Assembly: GCA_039819115.1 (NCBI GenBank)
Contig: JBCBST010000032.1
Location: 1 to 29,150, forward strand
Length of the DNA stretch: 29,150 nucleotides
Direction of reading: 5' to 3'
DNA from: JBCBST01 sp039819115
GTDB lineage: Bacteria > Bacteroidota > Rhodothermia > Balneolales > Balneolaceae
Shown here: positions 1 through 10,000 of the stretch, piece by piece
Numbering within the stretch: the first letter of the stretch is position 1
Layout: each line of letters begins with the position of its first letter
Made by a program: the position numbers and the translations under genes
The notes under the pieces: generated by a model
Told to the model about the DNA's origin: nothing
What the model saw: only the letters and a program-made list of their open reading frames with translations
Database searches by the model: none

Positions 1-1
1 G

Positions 2-37
2 AATTTCTTAAAATTGAAAGAGCTTGACGATAAATAA
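2..37 (+). CDS. Possible 3' tail of an upstream gene (partial)
   Basis: Reading frame 2 is open from the window edge and encodes NFLKLKELDDK before a TAA stop. The lysine- and leucine-rich tail is plausible as a protein C-terminus, but twelve codons cannot separate a gene from chance. Frame 1 also stays open for eight codons (EFLKIERA, stop at 25-27). If real, the gene is convergent with the PhoX-family gene. The rest of 38-162 shows nothing I can name; in particular there is no convincing terminator for either side. Confidence 0.2.
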   Translation, partial: NFLKLKELDDK

Positions 38-162
38 TAGGTGTGAAATTCTACACTGAGACCGGTTCAACACAAGTTACCATCGTGTCCCAGGTTCTGA
101 TCTGTGAATGGAGAAAGCCTCTTTAAATAGCTAATTTTTTAGGCCATTATTGTTTGTTACCC

Positions 163-1548
163 TCACCCCCAGGGACCGGTAATAGCGATGGTCAATCCGT
201 CTTCCTGGATATTCATAAACAGGGTACTTCCATCCGGGGAAAATACGGCACCGGCCAGCTCTGAATTACTAACCGCATTTTTACCCAGCTTGTACACTTC
301 TCCTTTTGGGGTAATGCCTAGCAAAAAGTTCTCATCAGGACCATCTTCGCATACAATCAAATCGCCCCAGGGAGCAACGGTAAGATTATCGGCCCGCTGA
401 ACTACGGTACTGTCGTTGGGTTCCACGAACAGTTCCAGTTTTCCGGGACTTGCTTCTTCTGCCGGAGTCCCTTCTGCTTCGCTTGGGATATACTTCCAGA
501 TTTGCCCATCTTTGTTAGGCCCTCCGTTCGTACATGCAAAATACACGGCATCATTTCCGAACCACATGCCCTCCCCACGGGCAAAACGGGCAGCTCCACC
601 TTTAAATCCGCGGAAACGAAGGTCATCTTCATGTATATCTTCCAGATCCAGCCATTGCACATCCAAATCCTGCCCGACTGCTACCATACGTCTTTCCCAG
701 TTTCGGGTATCGAGACTGGGTCGGCCGGTGACTACCAGGGCCTGCAGTCGTCCACCATCCAGCATCTTTCCCGGAGTATGTGGGATAAAGCGGTAAAGCA
801 GACCTTCCGAATCGTCTTCGGTTAAATAAACCACTCCACTGTTAGGATCAAGTGCTACTGCTTCGTGATTGAACCGTCCCATATCCAGAATAGGCTCAGG
901 ATCAAAAACCTGGGGTTCTTCCGATGCAGGCACTTCAAATACGTAACCATGATCTTTGGCATACTTCCCGTTGGCTTTCAGCACAATCTCTTCACAGGTA
1001 AGCCAGGTATTCCAGGGGGTGGGTCCTCCCGCGCAGTTTCTCAGTGTTCCCGCCAGGCTGAGATACTCGGTTTCCACTTCCCCGGTTTTGGTGTTATACA
1101 CCAGAGTCGTGGTTCCACCATCGGCCGGAATGGCATCTTCTCCCACGCCGGGATCGTACATTTTTTCTTTGGGTAATTGGGAGGCCAGCTCATATCCATC
1201 CCCAAATGGAGAACGACTACCAGCCTCTCCCTCACTCAACTCATGATTCCGGATCACAATAACCCGATCTTGTCCGGCCGAAAAAGCAGCCATGCCGTCA
1301 GGACGGCCGGGGACCAGGAACCCATCCGTCATCTTATCTCCTACTTTAGATATAACTTTATAGGAAAAATTACCTGGGAGGTCGAGTATCCCGTTCGGGT
1401 CTTTTAGCAACGGACCATATTTATTGATGCTGGTTAACGCATCGATTGAATTGTTTCCACTAAGAGATAACACCGTTCGCAATCCGGAAAATCCGATGGA
1501 GAATGCAGTGGCGGTTTTGATAAAATCGCGACGGGAAAATGTACTCAT
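163..1548 (-). CDS. phoX: PhoX-family (DUF839) Tat-exported phosphatase
   Basis: Predicted periplasmic or surface alkaline phosphatase of the PhoX/DUF839 family, which releases phosphate from phosphomonoesters using iron and calcium rather than zinc. The N-terminus carries a textbook twin-arginine signal, SRRDFIK at residues 5-11, followed by a hydrophobic stretch; this fits a cofactor-loaded export substrate and fixes the start. Family-type segments are RNHE (100-103), NCAGGPTPW...TWLTCEE (171-187, with a Cys that may correspond to the iron-bridging Cys of PhoX), RFNHEA (225-230) and YLTEDD (241-246). At 461 aa the protein is full length for the shorter members. It is the last gene of the minus-strand operon, 33 bases after the unknown lipoprotein. 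Some DUF839 proteins have no shown phosphatase activity, so the substrate is inferred from the family and from the phosphoesterase neighbours. Confidence 0.85.
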   Translation of the reverse strand: MSTFSRRDFIKTATAFSIGFSGLRTVLSLSGNNSIDALTSINKYGPLLKDPNGILDLPGNFSYKVISKVGDKMTDGFLVPGRPDGMAAFSAGQDRVIVIRNHELSEGEAGSRSPFGDGYELASQLPKEKMYDPGVGEDAIPADGGTTTLVYNTKTGEVETEYLSLAGTLRNCAGGPTPWNTWLTCEEIVLKANGKYAKDHGYVFEVPASEEPQVFDPEPILDMGRFNHEAVALDPNSGVVYLTEDDSEGLLYRFIPHTPGKMLDGGRLQALVVTGRPSLDTRNWERRMVAVGQDLDVQWLDLEDIHEDDLRFRGFKGGAARFARGEGMWFGNDAVYFACTNGGPNKDGQIWKYIPSEAEGTPAEEASPGKLELFVEPNDSTVVQRADNLTVAPWGDLIVCEDGPDENFLLGITPKGEVYKLGKNAVSNSELAGAVFSPDGSTLFMNIQEDGLTIAITGPWG

Positions 1549-1581
1549 GTCAGATCAGAGTTGGGGTTATGGAAGTATGAG

Positions 1582-2349
1582 CTATGGACAGGTTATATTG
1601 CTTTGGGTGGCGTCCCAGCATATCTGGTTATCACCTTCCCGGATGTATCCGGCGCCGGTATCCGAATTCCAATAAATCATGCTTTGCTGCTGACTGTCGG
1701 ATGTGATAAACAAGGTGTTATCCGGACCATTAAGAAAATACTGTATGGTGGAGAAGTCGCTGTCACCAAATGTGATCGTAAATTGTGCCAGCGACTCACT
1801 TGTAATGTCCCAGGTGTAGGTGAACGCCGGTGTGGTAGATTCTTCCTCAAAGCTGTAGAAATTCCATTCGCCTTCGTTTTCGTTATTCTGAATGGTTCCA
1901 TCCATAAACCGATAATCATCAAACGTTACTTCCGGAGAAACAGCGGATATAAACATGGCCCATTGTGTTTCCTGAATGCTCACTGTAGCCGTGAGTACAA
2001 CCGAGACCGATGCACCTCCGCCTGCCGATGTATACTCCCATCTCCATCTTCCGCTATTGAACGTGGCCTCCTCGCCTTCCGCAATCTCCATAAAGGATGC
2101 GGGTAAGGTGGAAAAACCCGTCATCAGGGCCTCTACCGCAGCAGTGAGTATCGCTGCCAGTTGATAATTTTCACTCGTTGTCTTGTTGAGATCTGCCACT
2201 ACTTTGCTTCTGAAGAACTCAAAACTGGGTTGGTTGGCTGTTACATCGGGGATGGATGGAGCCACTTCGTCGGTTCCGTTATCGGTGGAAGAATCGCTGC
2301 ATCCCAGGCTTAACAGTATAATCAGGGTACATAAACTAAGATATCTCAT
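1582..2349 (-). CDS. Lipoprotein of unknown function in the phosphoesterase operon
   Basis: I do not recognise this family. From the chosen start the product is 255 aa, with a type II signal peptide MRYLSLCTLIILLSLGC (lipobox LSLG-C at Cys17), so it should be lipid-anchored. The mature part begins with a Ser/Thr/Asp-rich linker. It then looks beta-rich, with many alternating Thr/Ser/aromatic residues, and has two late cysteines (in QICWD and ITCP) that could pair. ATG codons 11 and 17 codons further upstream would lengthen the ORF into the preceding gene; the start at 2349 gives the cleanest lipoprotein signal, while the ATG at 2367 overlaps the upstream stop and remains possible. Its place between a PI-PLC-like protein and a PhoX-family enzyme suggests an accessory or binding role, but nothing in the sequence shows a catalytic site. 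Confidence 0.75.
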   Translation of the reverse strand: MRYLSLCTLIILLSLGCSDSSTDNGTDEVAPSIPDVTANQPSFEFFRSKVVADLNKTTSENYQLAAILTAAVEALMTGFSTLPASFMEIAEGEEATFNSGRWRWEYTSAGGGASVSVVLTATVSIQETQWAMFISAVSPEVTFDDYRFMDGTIQNNENEGEWNFYSFEEESTTPAFTYTWDITSESLAQFTITFGDSDFSTIQYFLNGPDNTLFITSDSQQQSMIYWNSDTGAGYIREGDNQICWDATQSNITCP

Positions 2350-2359
2350 ACAAGTCTGG

Positions 2360-3406
2360 TTAATCATTTTCAGGAAAAATGATATGAAATCCGGTTCCAA
2401 ACAAGCTATCGGGTAAATAAAAATCTGTACTTAAAATCTGGGCACCGCTCGATTTAGCGGCTTCAAACCGGGTGTAATCATTTTCCCGGGCTTCTTTAGT
2501 GTTGGCATCTGTACGGGTCCGAACCAGGTATCCTTTCGCCACCATGTCTTTGATTCGCTCCTGGTCACGCACCGGATCGTTAATCACCATAAATGCAGCT
2601 TCCGGGGTACCAGCCGGGGCATTCACAAACATAACCCTTCCTTTCAGTGAGGGATGATATTTGATATAGGTTTCCAACTTGGTTCCACCGTGATCGAGAA
2701 TGAAATACACTTTTCCGCGTGCTGATGAAAGCAGCGGCCAACCCCTGTCGAGCACGGCTTCTTCCAGGGTTGCATAATCGCCTCTCACATCATCAGGCAG
2801 TAACATATGATCCCTCGCAAAAACGTCGCGAATCTCCTGATCCCAGGCATCGAATGCTGCCGAATCGAAGGGTAAAGGCCGGACAAAACCTTCCCGATCT
2901 ATTCCTCCATCCTTGGCATTCATCATAATAGCAATAGGAAGATGCGTTGGGTTTGCTTTCGACCAGGCTTTCACTTCTCTCAGACACATTCTGAACGTGA
3001 GGCAATTCGATCTGAAATCTACATCGGGTGCATGCAGTACTTTGAACCCGGGACGCTTCATAACCTCATCCGGATCGTAGTCTGAAACGGGCAGCCCCAT
3101 TGCTTTCAACCGGGTATACCCGAAAGGAGTAGCAAAGTGACCGCCTTCCGGATCGTAAACCACATCCAGTTCCAGTTTTCTTAAGCCAAGATCCAGTTGC
3201 TTAGTGAGCGACGGATGCCCGTATTCCAACCCATACACCGAACCCGGTTGCTGTTCTTCCATCATGGATTTGAGGGCTGGATCAATATGCAGTTTGTAAC
3301 TGTTATGGCTTCCTAATACCCTCATATCATTCATTCGTAGAGGCTGATCGGTTGGGGAACATCCCCAGCTTATTAGTACAACAAGACACAGAACCAGATT
3401 TTTCAT
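2360..3406 (-). CDS. Ca2+-dependent PI-PLC-like phosphodiesterase lipoprotein
   Basis: Predicted lipid-anchored phosphodiesterase of the calcium-dependent phosphoinositide phospholipase C family (PI-PLC-C1 type, as in Streptomyces antibioticus). The signal MKNLVLCLVVLISWGC has its lipobox Cys at residue 16. Key family motifs are present: GSHNSYK (32-38) with the first catalytic-type His, KLELDVVYD (77-85) with acidic metal-ligand candidates, and VLHAPDVDFRSNC (123-135) with the second His. At 348 aa the length is normal. The start codon overlaps the stop of the preceding metallophosphatase gene (ATGA, 3403-3406), so the two are probably translationally coupled. Family members cleave phosphoinositide or related glycerophosphodiester headgroups to give a cyclic or free phosphoester that a neighbouring phosphatase could finish. 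The true substrate is unknown, and these domains are also seen in proteins of no proven function. Confidence 0.85.
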   Translation of the reverse strand: MKNLVLCLVVLISWGCSPTDQPLRMNDMRVLGSHNSYKLHIDPALKSMMEEQQPGSVYGLEYGHPSLTKQLDLGLRKLELDVVYDPEGGHFATPFGYTRLKAMGLPVSDYDPDEVMKRPGFKVLHAPDVDFRSNCLTFRMCLREVKAWSKANPTHLPIAIMMNAKDGGIDREGFVRPLPFDSAAFDAWDQEIRDVFARDHMLLPDDVRGDYATLEEAVLDRGWPLLSSARGKVYFILDHGGTKLETYIKYHPSLKGRVMFVNAPAGTPEAAFMVINDPVRDQERIKDMVAKGYLVRTRTDANTKEARENDYTRFEAAKSSGAQILSTDFYLPDSLFGTGFHIIFPEND

Positions 3407-5445
3407 TTGAGCAAGGTCATTTCGATGTGTTGTTCAATCCCTCCTGCGGTTAGCTTCACCAGATAGACCCCGCTGGCTAGCCCCGATCCATCAAACTGTA
3501 CCGTATGTGATCCAGCCGTCATACGTTGATTAACCAACGTGGAAATCACCCGCCCGTTAACATCAAACACCCGTACTTCTATATCCTGAGCTTCTTGCAA
3601 CCGAAATTCAATACTCGTAAGCGGGTTAAACGGATTGGGATAATTCTGGAGGAGTTGAATTCCTGTCGGTTTAGCTGATTCCTCTTCCCGTGACACAAGA
3701 GGGGCTTTCTGTAAGGTGAATTGATCCACCAGGTTTCCATCCAGATCAATGGCTTCAAACACCAATTCATCATCGTCGATATCCACCCTGGAGAAATGAT
3801 ATACCCCTTCGGAAATGGTGATATGTTCAAAATCGCGGGCAAAGGCATCCAGGCTTCCCCCACCTCCTCCCGATATGACGTAGGTTACACCGTTTAATGC
3901 TCCTTTTTCATAAGCGTGGGTATGCCCATTGAATACGATATCCACTTCATGTTCCTCAAAAAGCGGCATTAAATCCTGGCGTACCACTTCGTCCCCATCC
4001 CACGCCGGCCAGAATTCACAGTAAGGGGGATGATGGAAAAAAACAAATCGCCAGGTCGCACTCTTGCTCTGCGTACTGGTCAGCTGCTCTTCAATAAACC
4101 GATACTGGGGAGATCCTTTCCGCATGTCGATGTTAGAATCGATACTAAGAAAGAAGCTGTTCGCCCATCGGAACGAATAATACCGTTCGGTTGAGTCCGG
4201 GTTATTCGTGGGGAGGTAAAAATCATCCAGGTACGGAGCTGCATTATCGGTATAGGTATCGTGGTTCCCGATGCTCAGGTAAAAATTCATCTGCCGGATC
4301 AACTGCTCATACACATCAAAATAGATTGCGTCATACGTTGAGCCGTCTCCCTGGTGTACATCCCCTACATGGATCAGAAAATCCAGAGCATCGGCATTAT
4401 GAGAAGCCATCATACGGTCCCTGACCTGCCGTTGAATATCGTTGTCTACCCCGCTATCCCCCAATACAAAAAAACTGAGTTGAGTTTCTGATTCAGGTTT
4501 TGCTGTTTTAAACGATTCTTCTTCAAGTAGAACATCATCCCCGTTTTTTACGCGGTAGAAATACCGGGTGTCGGGTTCCAGCCCTTCAAGCACAACATGA
4601 TGCTTTTGGGTAGCTCCTGGCTCGGTCACCATCTGTTGGTATACTCCTTTTTCAATTCCGATTTCCACCGTACCTGTGTGTGGCTGTACACTTCTCCAGG
4701 CTATTTCTGCGCTGTTTGTGGTTGGATTCTGGATGTAGGGCATCCGGTCCTGCGTTACGGGATATGATATCTCAATAACCGGTTCCTGGTACACCTCCAA
4801 ATCTGAGGTAACCTGTATACTATCGAAGCGGGCGCCCGAGTTAGCATACACCAACACCCCAATTTGTCCCTTTGTATACGTGGTATCCTCCGTTTCCAGA
4901 ATCAGGTTACCGTTCAGATAGGCTTTGATGGAATCGCCTTGCACATCTGCCGTAAGGGCAAAATACCCGGAAGGATAGGCGTCTTGTACCAGGTTTTGTG
5001 CGAGCGTTCGCGGTTCTCCATTCTCGAATTTCTGAATGCGCTGGATGGCGCTGCCTACCGATCCTGAATTGCCTGCGTCATTCATCAGCAGCACCCGATA
5101 GTAGTTCTGAGGATCCTGGTATCGGAATATCAGCCCTATACCATCGTTATCGGTGGAACGCAGGATGGCATTTAATGTATAGTCGGTCCATGTGGAATCT
5201 CCTGCTACAGCATGACTTCCTAAATGATAGATGAATTCCGCGGGGGGATCGTAGCTCCAGATATTGGATGTCTGCCGAAGTTCGCCTGCCACGATGTTCC
5301 AGTTGCCCGGTCCTGATCGTGGCTCGGGATCATCCACGATTTCCCAGGCTGACAGATCAGTCTGGAATGATTCCTGAAACAGCACCTGGGCATACCCTTC
5401 CCAGGAAAAAAAGGCTAAAACCAGGAACATGCTCATATTCTTCAT
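3403..5445 (-). CDS. T9SS-secreted purple-acid-phosphatase-like metallophosphoesterase
   Basis: Multidomain surface phosphatase of 680 aa. After a signal peptide ending near residue 20 there is a LamG/DUF1080-like beta-sandwich (about 24-215), a fibronectin-III or purple-acid-phosphatase N-terminal-type domain (about 223-316), a calcineurin-like metallophosphoesterase domain (about 322-560) and a type A T9SS sorting domain (598-680, NYPNPFNP at 601-608). The metal-site motifs are all visible: GDSG (329-332), GDVH (361-364), GNHD (393-396), HH (471-472) and GHTH (507-510). The ATG at 5445 was chosen because it starts the signal peptide; the longer frame begins with TTG inside the upstream gene. 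It follows the SurA-like gene by 5 bases and overlaps the PI-PLC-like gene by 4. The beta-sandwich may bind glycan or lipid surfaces; the substrate is inferred only as a phosphomonoester or diester. Confidence 0.88.
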   Translation of the reverse strand: MKNMSMFLVLAFFSWEGYAQVLFQESFQTDLSAWEIVDDPEPRSGPGNWNIVAGELRQTSNIWSYDPPAEFIYHLGSHAVAGDSTWTDYTLNAILRSTDNDGIGLIFRYQDPQNYYRVLLMNDAGNSGSVGSAIQRIQKFENGEPRTLAQNLVQDAYPSGYFALTADVQGDSIKAYLNGNLILETEDTTYTKGQIGVLVYANSGARFDSIQVTSDLEVYQEPVIEISYPVTQDRMPYIQNPTTNSAEIAWRSVQPHTGTVEIGIEKGVYQQMVTEPGATQKHHVVLEGLEPDTRYFYRVKNGDDVLLEEESFKTAKPESETQLSFFVLGDSGVDNDIQRQVRDRMMASHNADALDFLIHVGDVHQGDGSTYDAIYFDVYEQLIRQMNFYLSIGNHDTYTDNAAPYLDDFYLPTNNPDSTERYYSFRWANSFFLSIDSNIDMRKGSPQYRFIEEQLTSTQSKSATWRFVFFHHPPYCEFWPAWDGDEVVRQDLMPLFEEHEVDIVFNGHTHAYEKGALNGVTYVISGGGGGSLDAFARDFEHITISEGVYHFSRVDIDDDELVFEAIDLDGNLVDQFTLQKAPLVSREEESAKPTGIQLLQNYPNPFNPLTSIEFRLQEAQDIEVRVFDVNGRVISTLVNQRMTAGSHTVQFDGSGLASGVYLVKLTAGGIEQHIEMTLLK

Positions 5446-5450
5446 AATGA

Positions 5451-6941
5451 CTACCAATTAGGATCGACTACTGGAAAAGCAGGGCGATTCGAGTTTTGTT
5501 TAAATAGTTGTACCGGAATACGCTGATCGCCGGAAACCCGGATCGTATCTAAAACGGCATCGTTAATGGTGATGGAGTAGGTATTAGTGAGTTCGTCTAT
5601 TTTTAGCTGCAGATAGTAATTGAGGTAATCCTTGCGTACCCGGCGTTGGGTAAGCTCACCTAATTCGATGAGGTGTGGTGTTGCTACGGTGTCCACTCCA
5701 TATGTTGACGCTCGCTCAACAAAGAAAGCCTGTACACTGGCGTTGTCGAACGGAACCTCATCCAGAACCTGCCTCCTCATTTCCTGGAAAACCCATTTAT
5801 TAGACCAAGCCTGGATATCGCTCTTCACGCCTTCAGCCTGTTCCAGTTTCTCCTGGTCGGCTATCTCCAGTAACTCGGTATCGCGAATAACCAGAGCCAC
5901 AACATTTGCAAATACGGAGGTAAACTGGTCAAAATTATCCGGGCGAAGCTGGTATCGTCCCGCGTTAAAAGCTTCCAGCCATTCTTCTACCGTCCAGTTA
6001 TGTTCGGAAGTCTCAACCAATACCTGGGGCAGGATTTTGCGGATGGCCGTATGATAGTTTTTATCTCCTGTCCGGACTTTTTCTGCAGCATGTACCGGGA
6101 TTTCGTCCTGTACCCACTCGAACATGGCTTTATTCAACTGGGTGAATACCGGACGTTTTGTACGTACTTCCAACGGTTCCATTAAACCGGATACAAATTC
6201 CGTAGCCCCTTCCATGGCTTTCCGGTTAAACAGAATTTTGCGATAACTCACCGATTTTTGCTCGTAGTCGTATTCCGAAAGCGGGGTTCGCTTAATATTG
6301 GTGATTTCGAACAAGGCCCAGCCTCCCTGATAGGCTATGGGGTCTGATAACGTATTCAGGGGAAGATCCTGGAGATGAGATAATAACTCCGGATCTAGCT
6401 GATCGGCCTGGATGTACGGACTCTGTACATCATCGGGGGTTAAGGGGCTGGCACCAATATCGTTGGTTAAACTGGCCAATGCTGCTTCAAAACCTTCCGT
6501 TTCTGCTTTTTGACGGACAAGCTCTCCCTGCCGTTCACTGCCTACCGGCAGATACCGAAACTGAAATGACACGGCCGATTTGTTGATTTCGTCCCGAAGT
6601 TCATCCTCCGAAATCCGGATGTTATCCATCACACGTTTCTGAAATACTTCTTCAATGAGTCGCTCTTCGGTAATAGTAGCCACCCCATGACGGATACGTT
6701 GCAAAGTATCCAATTGAATCCGATATCCTTCTTCTGCCAAAAGAAGTTCGGCAATCATTTTATTTAAATAGGTCTGTTTAGGGTTGTCGCCTGTTTTATA
6801 CTGTGGAAATCCGAATTCGTAGTTAAGCATGAATTCTTCGGGGGTAATGATCTGATTACCCACTTTTGCCACATAGTCCGGTTCAGGTGCAGCTGAACAT
6901 GCTCCCAAAACCATAAGCAAAAGTATTCTTTTTAAACCCAT
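5451..6941 (-). CDS. SurA/parvulin-like peptidyl-prolyl isomerase lipoprotein
   Basis: Predicted periplasm-facing lipoprotein chaperone of 496 aa. The signal MGLKRILLLMVLGAC has its lipobox Cys at residue 15. The region that follows (about 22-110) resembles the SurA N-terminal chaperone segment: a VGNQIITPEEF strand-helix start, then a long helical part with repeated acidic and Leu residues. A parvulin-like segment follows (about 120-220, with SPLTPDDVQSPYIQADQLDP and a GGWALFEI strand), but typical catalytic parvulin motifs look weak, so it may act as a holdase rather than an isomerase. A second helical half fills residues 230-450. It begins the second part of the operon, directly after an intrinsic terminator, and is followed 5 bases later by a T9SS-exported phosphatase. 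A dedicated folding factor for the secreted or barrel proteins encoded nearby is a reasonable inference. Confidence 0.7.
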   Translation of the reverse strand: MGLKRILLLMVLGACSAAPEPDYVAKVGNQIITPEEFMLNYEFGFPQYKTGDNPKQTYLNKMIAELLLAEEGYRIQLDTLQRIRHGVATITEERLIEEVFQKRVMDNIRISEDELRDEINKSAVSFQFRYLPVGSERQGELVRQKAETEGFEAALASLTNDIGASPLTPDDVQSPYIQADQLDPELLSHLQDLPLNTLSDPIAYQGGWALFEITNIKRTPLSEYDYEQKSVSYRKILFNRKAMEGATEFVSGLMEPLEVRTKRPVFTQLNKAMFEWVQDEIPVHAAEKVRTGDKNYHTAIRKILPQVLVETSEHNWTVEEWLEAFNAGRYQLRPDNFDQFTSVFANVVALVIRDTELLEIADQEKLEQAEGVKSDIQAWSNKWVFQEMRRQVLDEVPFDNASVQAFFVERASTYGVDTVATPHLIELGELTQRRVRKDYLNYYLQLKIDELTNTYSITINDAVLDTIRVSGDQRIPVQLFKQNSNRPAFPVVDPNW

Positions 6942-6958
6942 TCGTTAACCTGAACTGT

Positions 6959-6991
6959 AAAAAAGCCGACGCCCACCAGGACGCCGGCTTA
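6959..6991 (-). terminator. Intrinsic terminator inside the operon
   Basis: Read on the minus strand, a 9-bp stem AAGCCGGCG / CGTCGGCTT (one G-T pair) with a 10-base loop is followed by a run of T residues (7 T counting the last stem bases). It lies just after the 1367-aa gene and before the SurA-like gene. It should partly or fully stop transcription there, so the surface proteins upstream would be made in excess over the phosphoesterases downstream. Confidence 0.85.
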
Positions 6992-7011
6992 TCATTTATC
7001 CTAACCGAAAC

Positions 7012-10000
7012 TTATTTGATCAGCATCAATTTCTTGGTTTGAACATAATCGCCGGAGGTTAAGCGATACACGTACATCCCTGATGCAAGGCTACGTGCGT
7101 CGAACTGAACCGTGTAGGTTCCGGCCGATTGCCGCTGGTTAACCAGCGTGGCCACTTTCTGACCCAAAATGTTAAACACTTCCAGTGTTACCGTACCCTG
7201 GTTTGCAATAGCATACCGGATGTTGGTCGTCGGGTTGAACGGATTGGGGTAGTTCTGGTCTAACCGGTACTCCTGCACCAATACTTCTTCTTCGTTGGAG
7301 TTAATCACATTACCATTTAACCGGGTTATAGAGAACGTGTATTCTCCACGCGCCGGGTCGCGGATACGGTTAGAGTCGTCGTTACGCGGTGGCACGTATG
7401 CGTCTTGCCCAACTACCAGGAAGTAGTAGGTCCCATCAGCGGGAACCACATACTCAATGCGGGAGTGCCAGTCGAAACCACCATCGTCATTAGCGGCCAG
7501 TTCTGTACCTTGCGCATCGTACAGATACATGTAGGAATCGAAATCCCGTGGCCAAAGCTCACCATCGAATGGAGCACCCTCTCCGATCAGGGTATCACCG
7601 GCTTCAGCGGTAACCTGGTAGTAATCCAGATCATCATGGAATCCTTCTACCGTTGCATCATACAGCATGTACTCATAGAACAAGCCATCGGAAGGATGAT
7701 CGCCACGGGCTGCAGCCTCTGCAATGGTGTTATTGGGTTCCCAGCTACTGCTTAGAGGGGCAATCTCGTTGCTCTTCATATACACACGGTATGGGCGATC
7801 TACAGATGCTGCAGGCGCATTCAGCTGAAGGAAGTACGTACCAGAGGTCTCAGGGATGAAGTTGATCTTAATATTCGATCCGCTGTACCGGGTGTTAAAG
7901 CTGCTTCCATCCGCAAGAAGGTTGGTTGTTGTTGCACCATCAGCATAAAGCTCGGCACCGATAGAAGCATCATCGCCTTCCTCTTTGGTTGTTCTGATAT
8001 GGTAAATGTTACCAGCTTCCAGGCTCAGGGCATACATGTCCACATCAGCGTCGGTTGCAAACGTAGCATTCACGAATCCACCATCGGCCAGCGGGTTATT
8101 CACCGCATCTGCAAAGGTATCGTTGCTTTCGGTTTCTTCAAATGAAGCTGCCACATTCAGAATGTAATCACCACGACGCATGGAACGGTCATCTCCGCCA
8201 CCTTCTCCGCGGCTGTTGGCCACCTGCAGGTAGAGCTTGGCATCGGCGCCAGCAGTGTATTCAATTTTAGAATACCAGCCATTCCCGCCATCATCGTCAT
8301 CGTTATCATCAACAAGTGCGCCCTCTGAATCAAACAGGCGTAAGCGGGTATCGTTATCCTGATTCCAGAGGTCAGGATCGCCGGATGAAGCCGTCGTACC
8401 GGCAACCGGCTTGGTTTCGGCCACAACTCTCATTCCTGCTTTCACATCCAACTCAAAGTAATCCAGGTCTCCAAAGAAGCGGGCGCTGTCAGCATTAAAC
8501 TGCACAAACATCCGGTCTACACCGTCCATCACATAGCTACCTCGTGCAGCAGCTTCTGCAATACTGTTATCCGGCTCGTGTTTACTTTCGAGAGCAAAGA
8601 ACTGATCGTTTTCACGGGACAGAATCTTATAATCTCCGGCATTTCCTGAAATTCTCAGGTAATAGGTGCGGGTTTCCTGCGGGATAATGTTGGCAATTTT
8701 GAAGTTACCATCATAATTGTCCGGCCAGCCGGAATCATCGAGCAGTGTGGTACCGTCAACCTGGTCATAGAATTCAACCGCCAGTTCAGAACCGGTGTTG
8801 TTATCCACCCCACGGAACGAGTAAAGCGAACCTTTCTTCAGCACCACGCTGAAATAGTCGGTATCGCCAGCGGTTAATGCTGCTTCGTACAGCTCACCCA
8901 GTACAATGGGTGTAGCGTTGGCGAATGAATCGTTGGGCTCGTCTTCTTCAAACGGCTCACCACCACTTATGACGTAAAATCCGACATCTCCTGCATTGCC
9001 TGCTTCTACCCGAACAACAAAATCGGTTGCACCCGATGGGGAGAAGGAAAGTACTCCGTTAGAAGATGAGGCAAGCTCGGACAGGGCACCGTCGAGCAGC
9101 GTCAGGGTTCCTGAAAAATCACGAACCAGGTCATCCTGGGTACCACGCAATGTGATGGTGAAATCCTGGTCGGTGTTGAAGTAGTAATGATCCACATCGT
9201 TTGCCGGGAAAATCATGGATGTAAGGGCCGCTGCACCCGCACCAATTTGAAGAGGGTCCTGGGTTGTGGCATCGGCAAGGGTGTTATCCGGCTCATTAGA
9301 GATGCGACCACCATAGATTTCACCCTTATCAATCACGCCAAGCTGATAGCTACCTGCTGCAGACGAAGAAAGACGGATGATGTACGCTCCGGATTCTTCC
9401 GGTACAAATCCGTTAATCTGGAAATTGTTACCGTTTGTTTGTACCGGGATGCTGTTTGCGGCAAGGATATCATTTGAAAGATCGGTAGTACCATCAAAGG
9501 CAGCCGCTTCTGTTTCGTGAAAGATCTCGATGTTAACCGCAGCCCCTAAGGATACATCGGCAGAAAACAGGCTATACATCCGGTGTTCGTGCAGGAATAC
9601 CCGGAACATGTCCACATCGCTACCTGAAGCAAACGCGCCGTTTGCAACGGTATCAGCGCGGGCGGCGATCACTGTAGCCTGACTGACCTGGTCATTTGGC
9701 TCTACTTCATCGGGATTGTCGGCATCGTACTGGTACGCGTACAGATCGTACATCATACGACCCGGATCGCGATTATCCACGTTTCGCACATCGTTATTCG
9801 GATCGTCATCGGTACGTACCCGCTCCTGGGATGCCCAGGCAGCTACCCATAGTACCAGCGATTCGTCGGTGGTTATACCACTGGCAGCAAAATCTTCCGG
9901 ACTTAATACAATACGGGAATGAATGTTGTTTGGACCATCCATACGCTCGCGCGCTCCATCATCATCTTCAGCAATGCGGTTAGCAAACTGAATACCATCT

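Noticed and set aside
1561..2106. 181-aa frame on the plus strand across the unknown lipoprotein gene
   Set aside because: It is antisense to a lipoprotein with a clear signal peptide, has many Cys and Arg and no domain, and looks like a mirror of the real gene's codon use.
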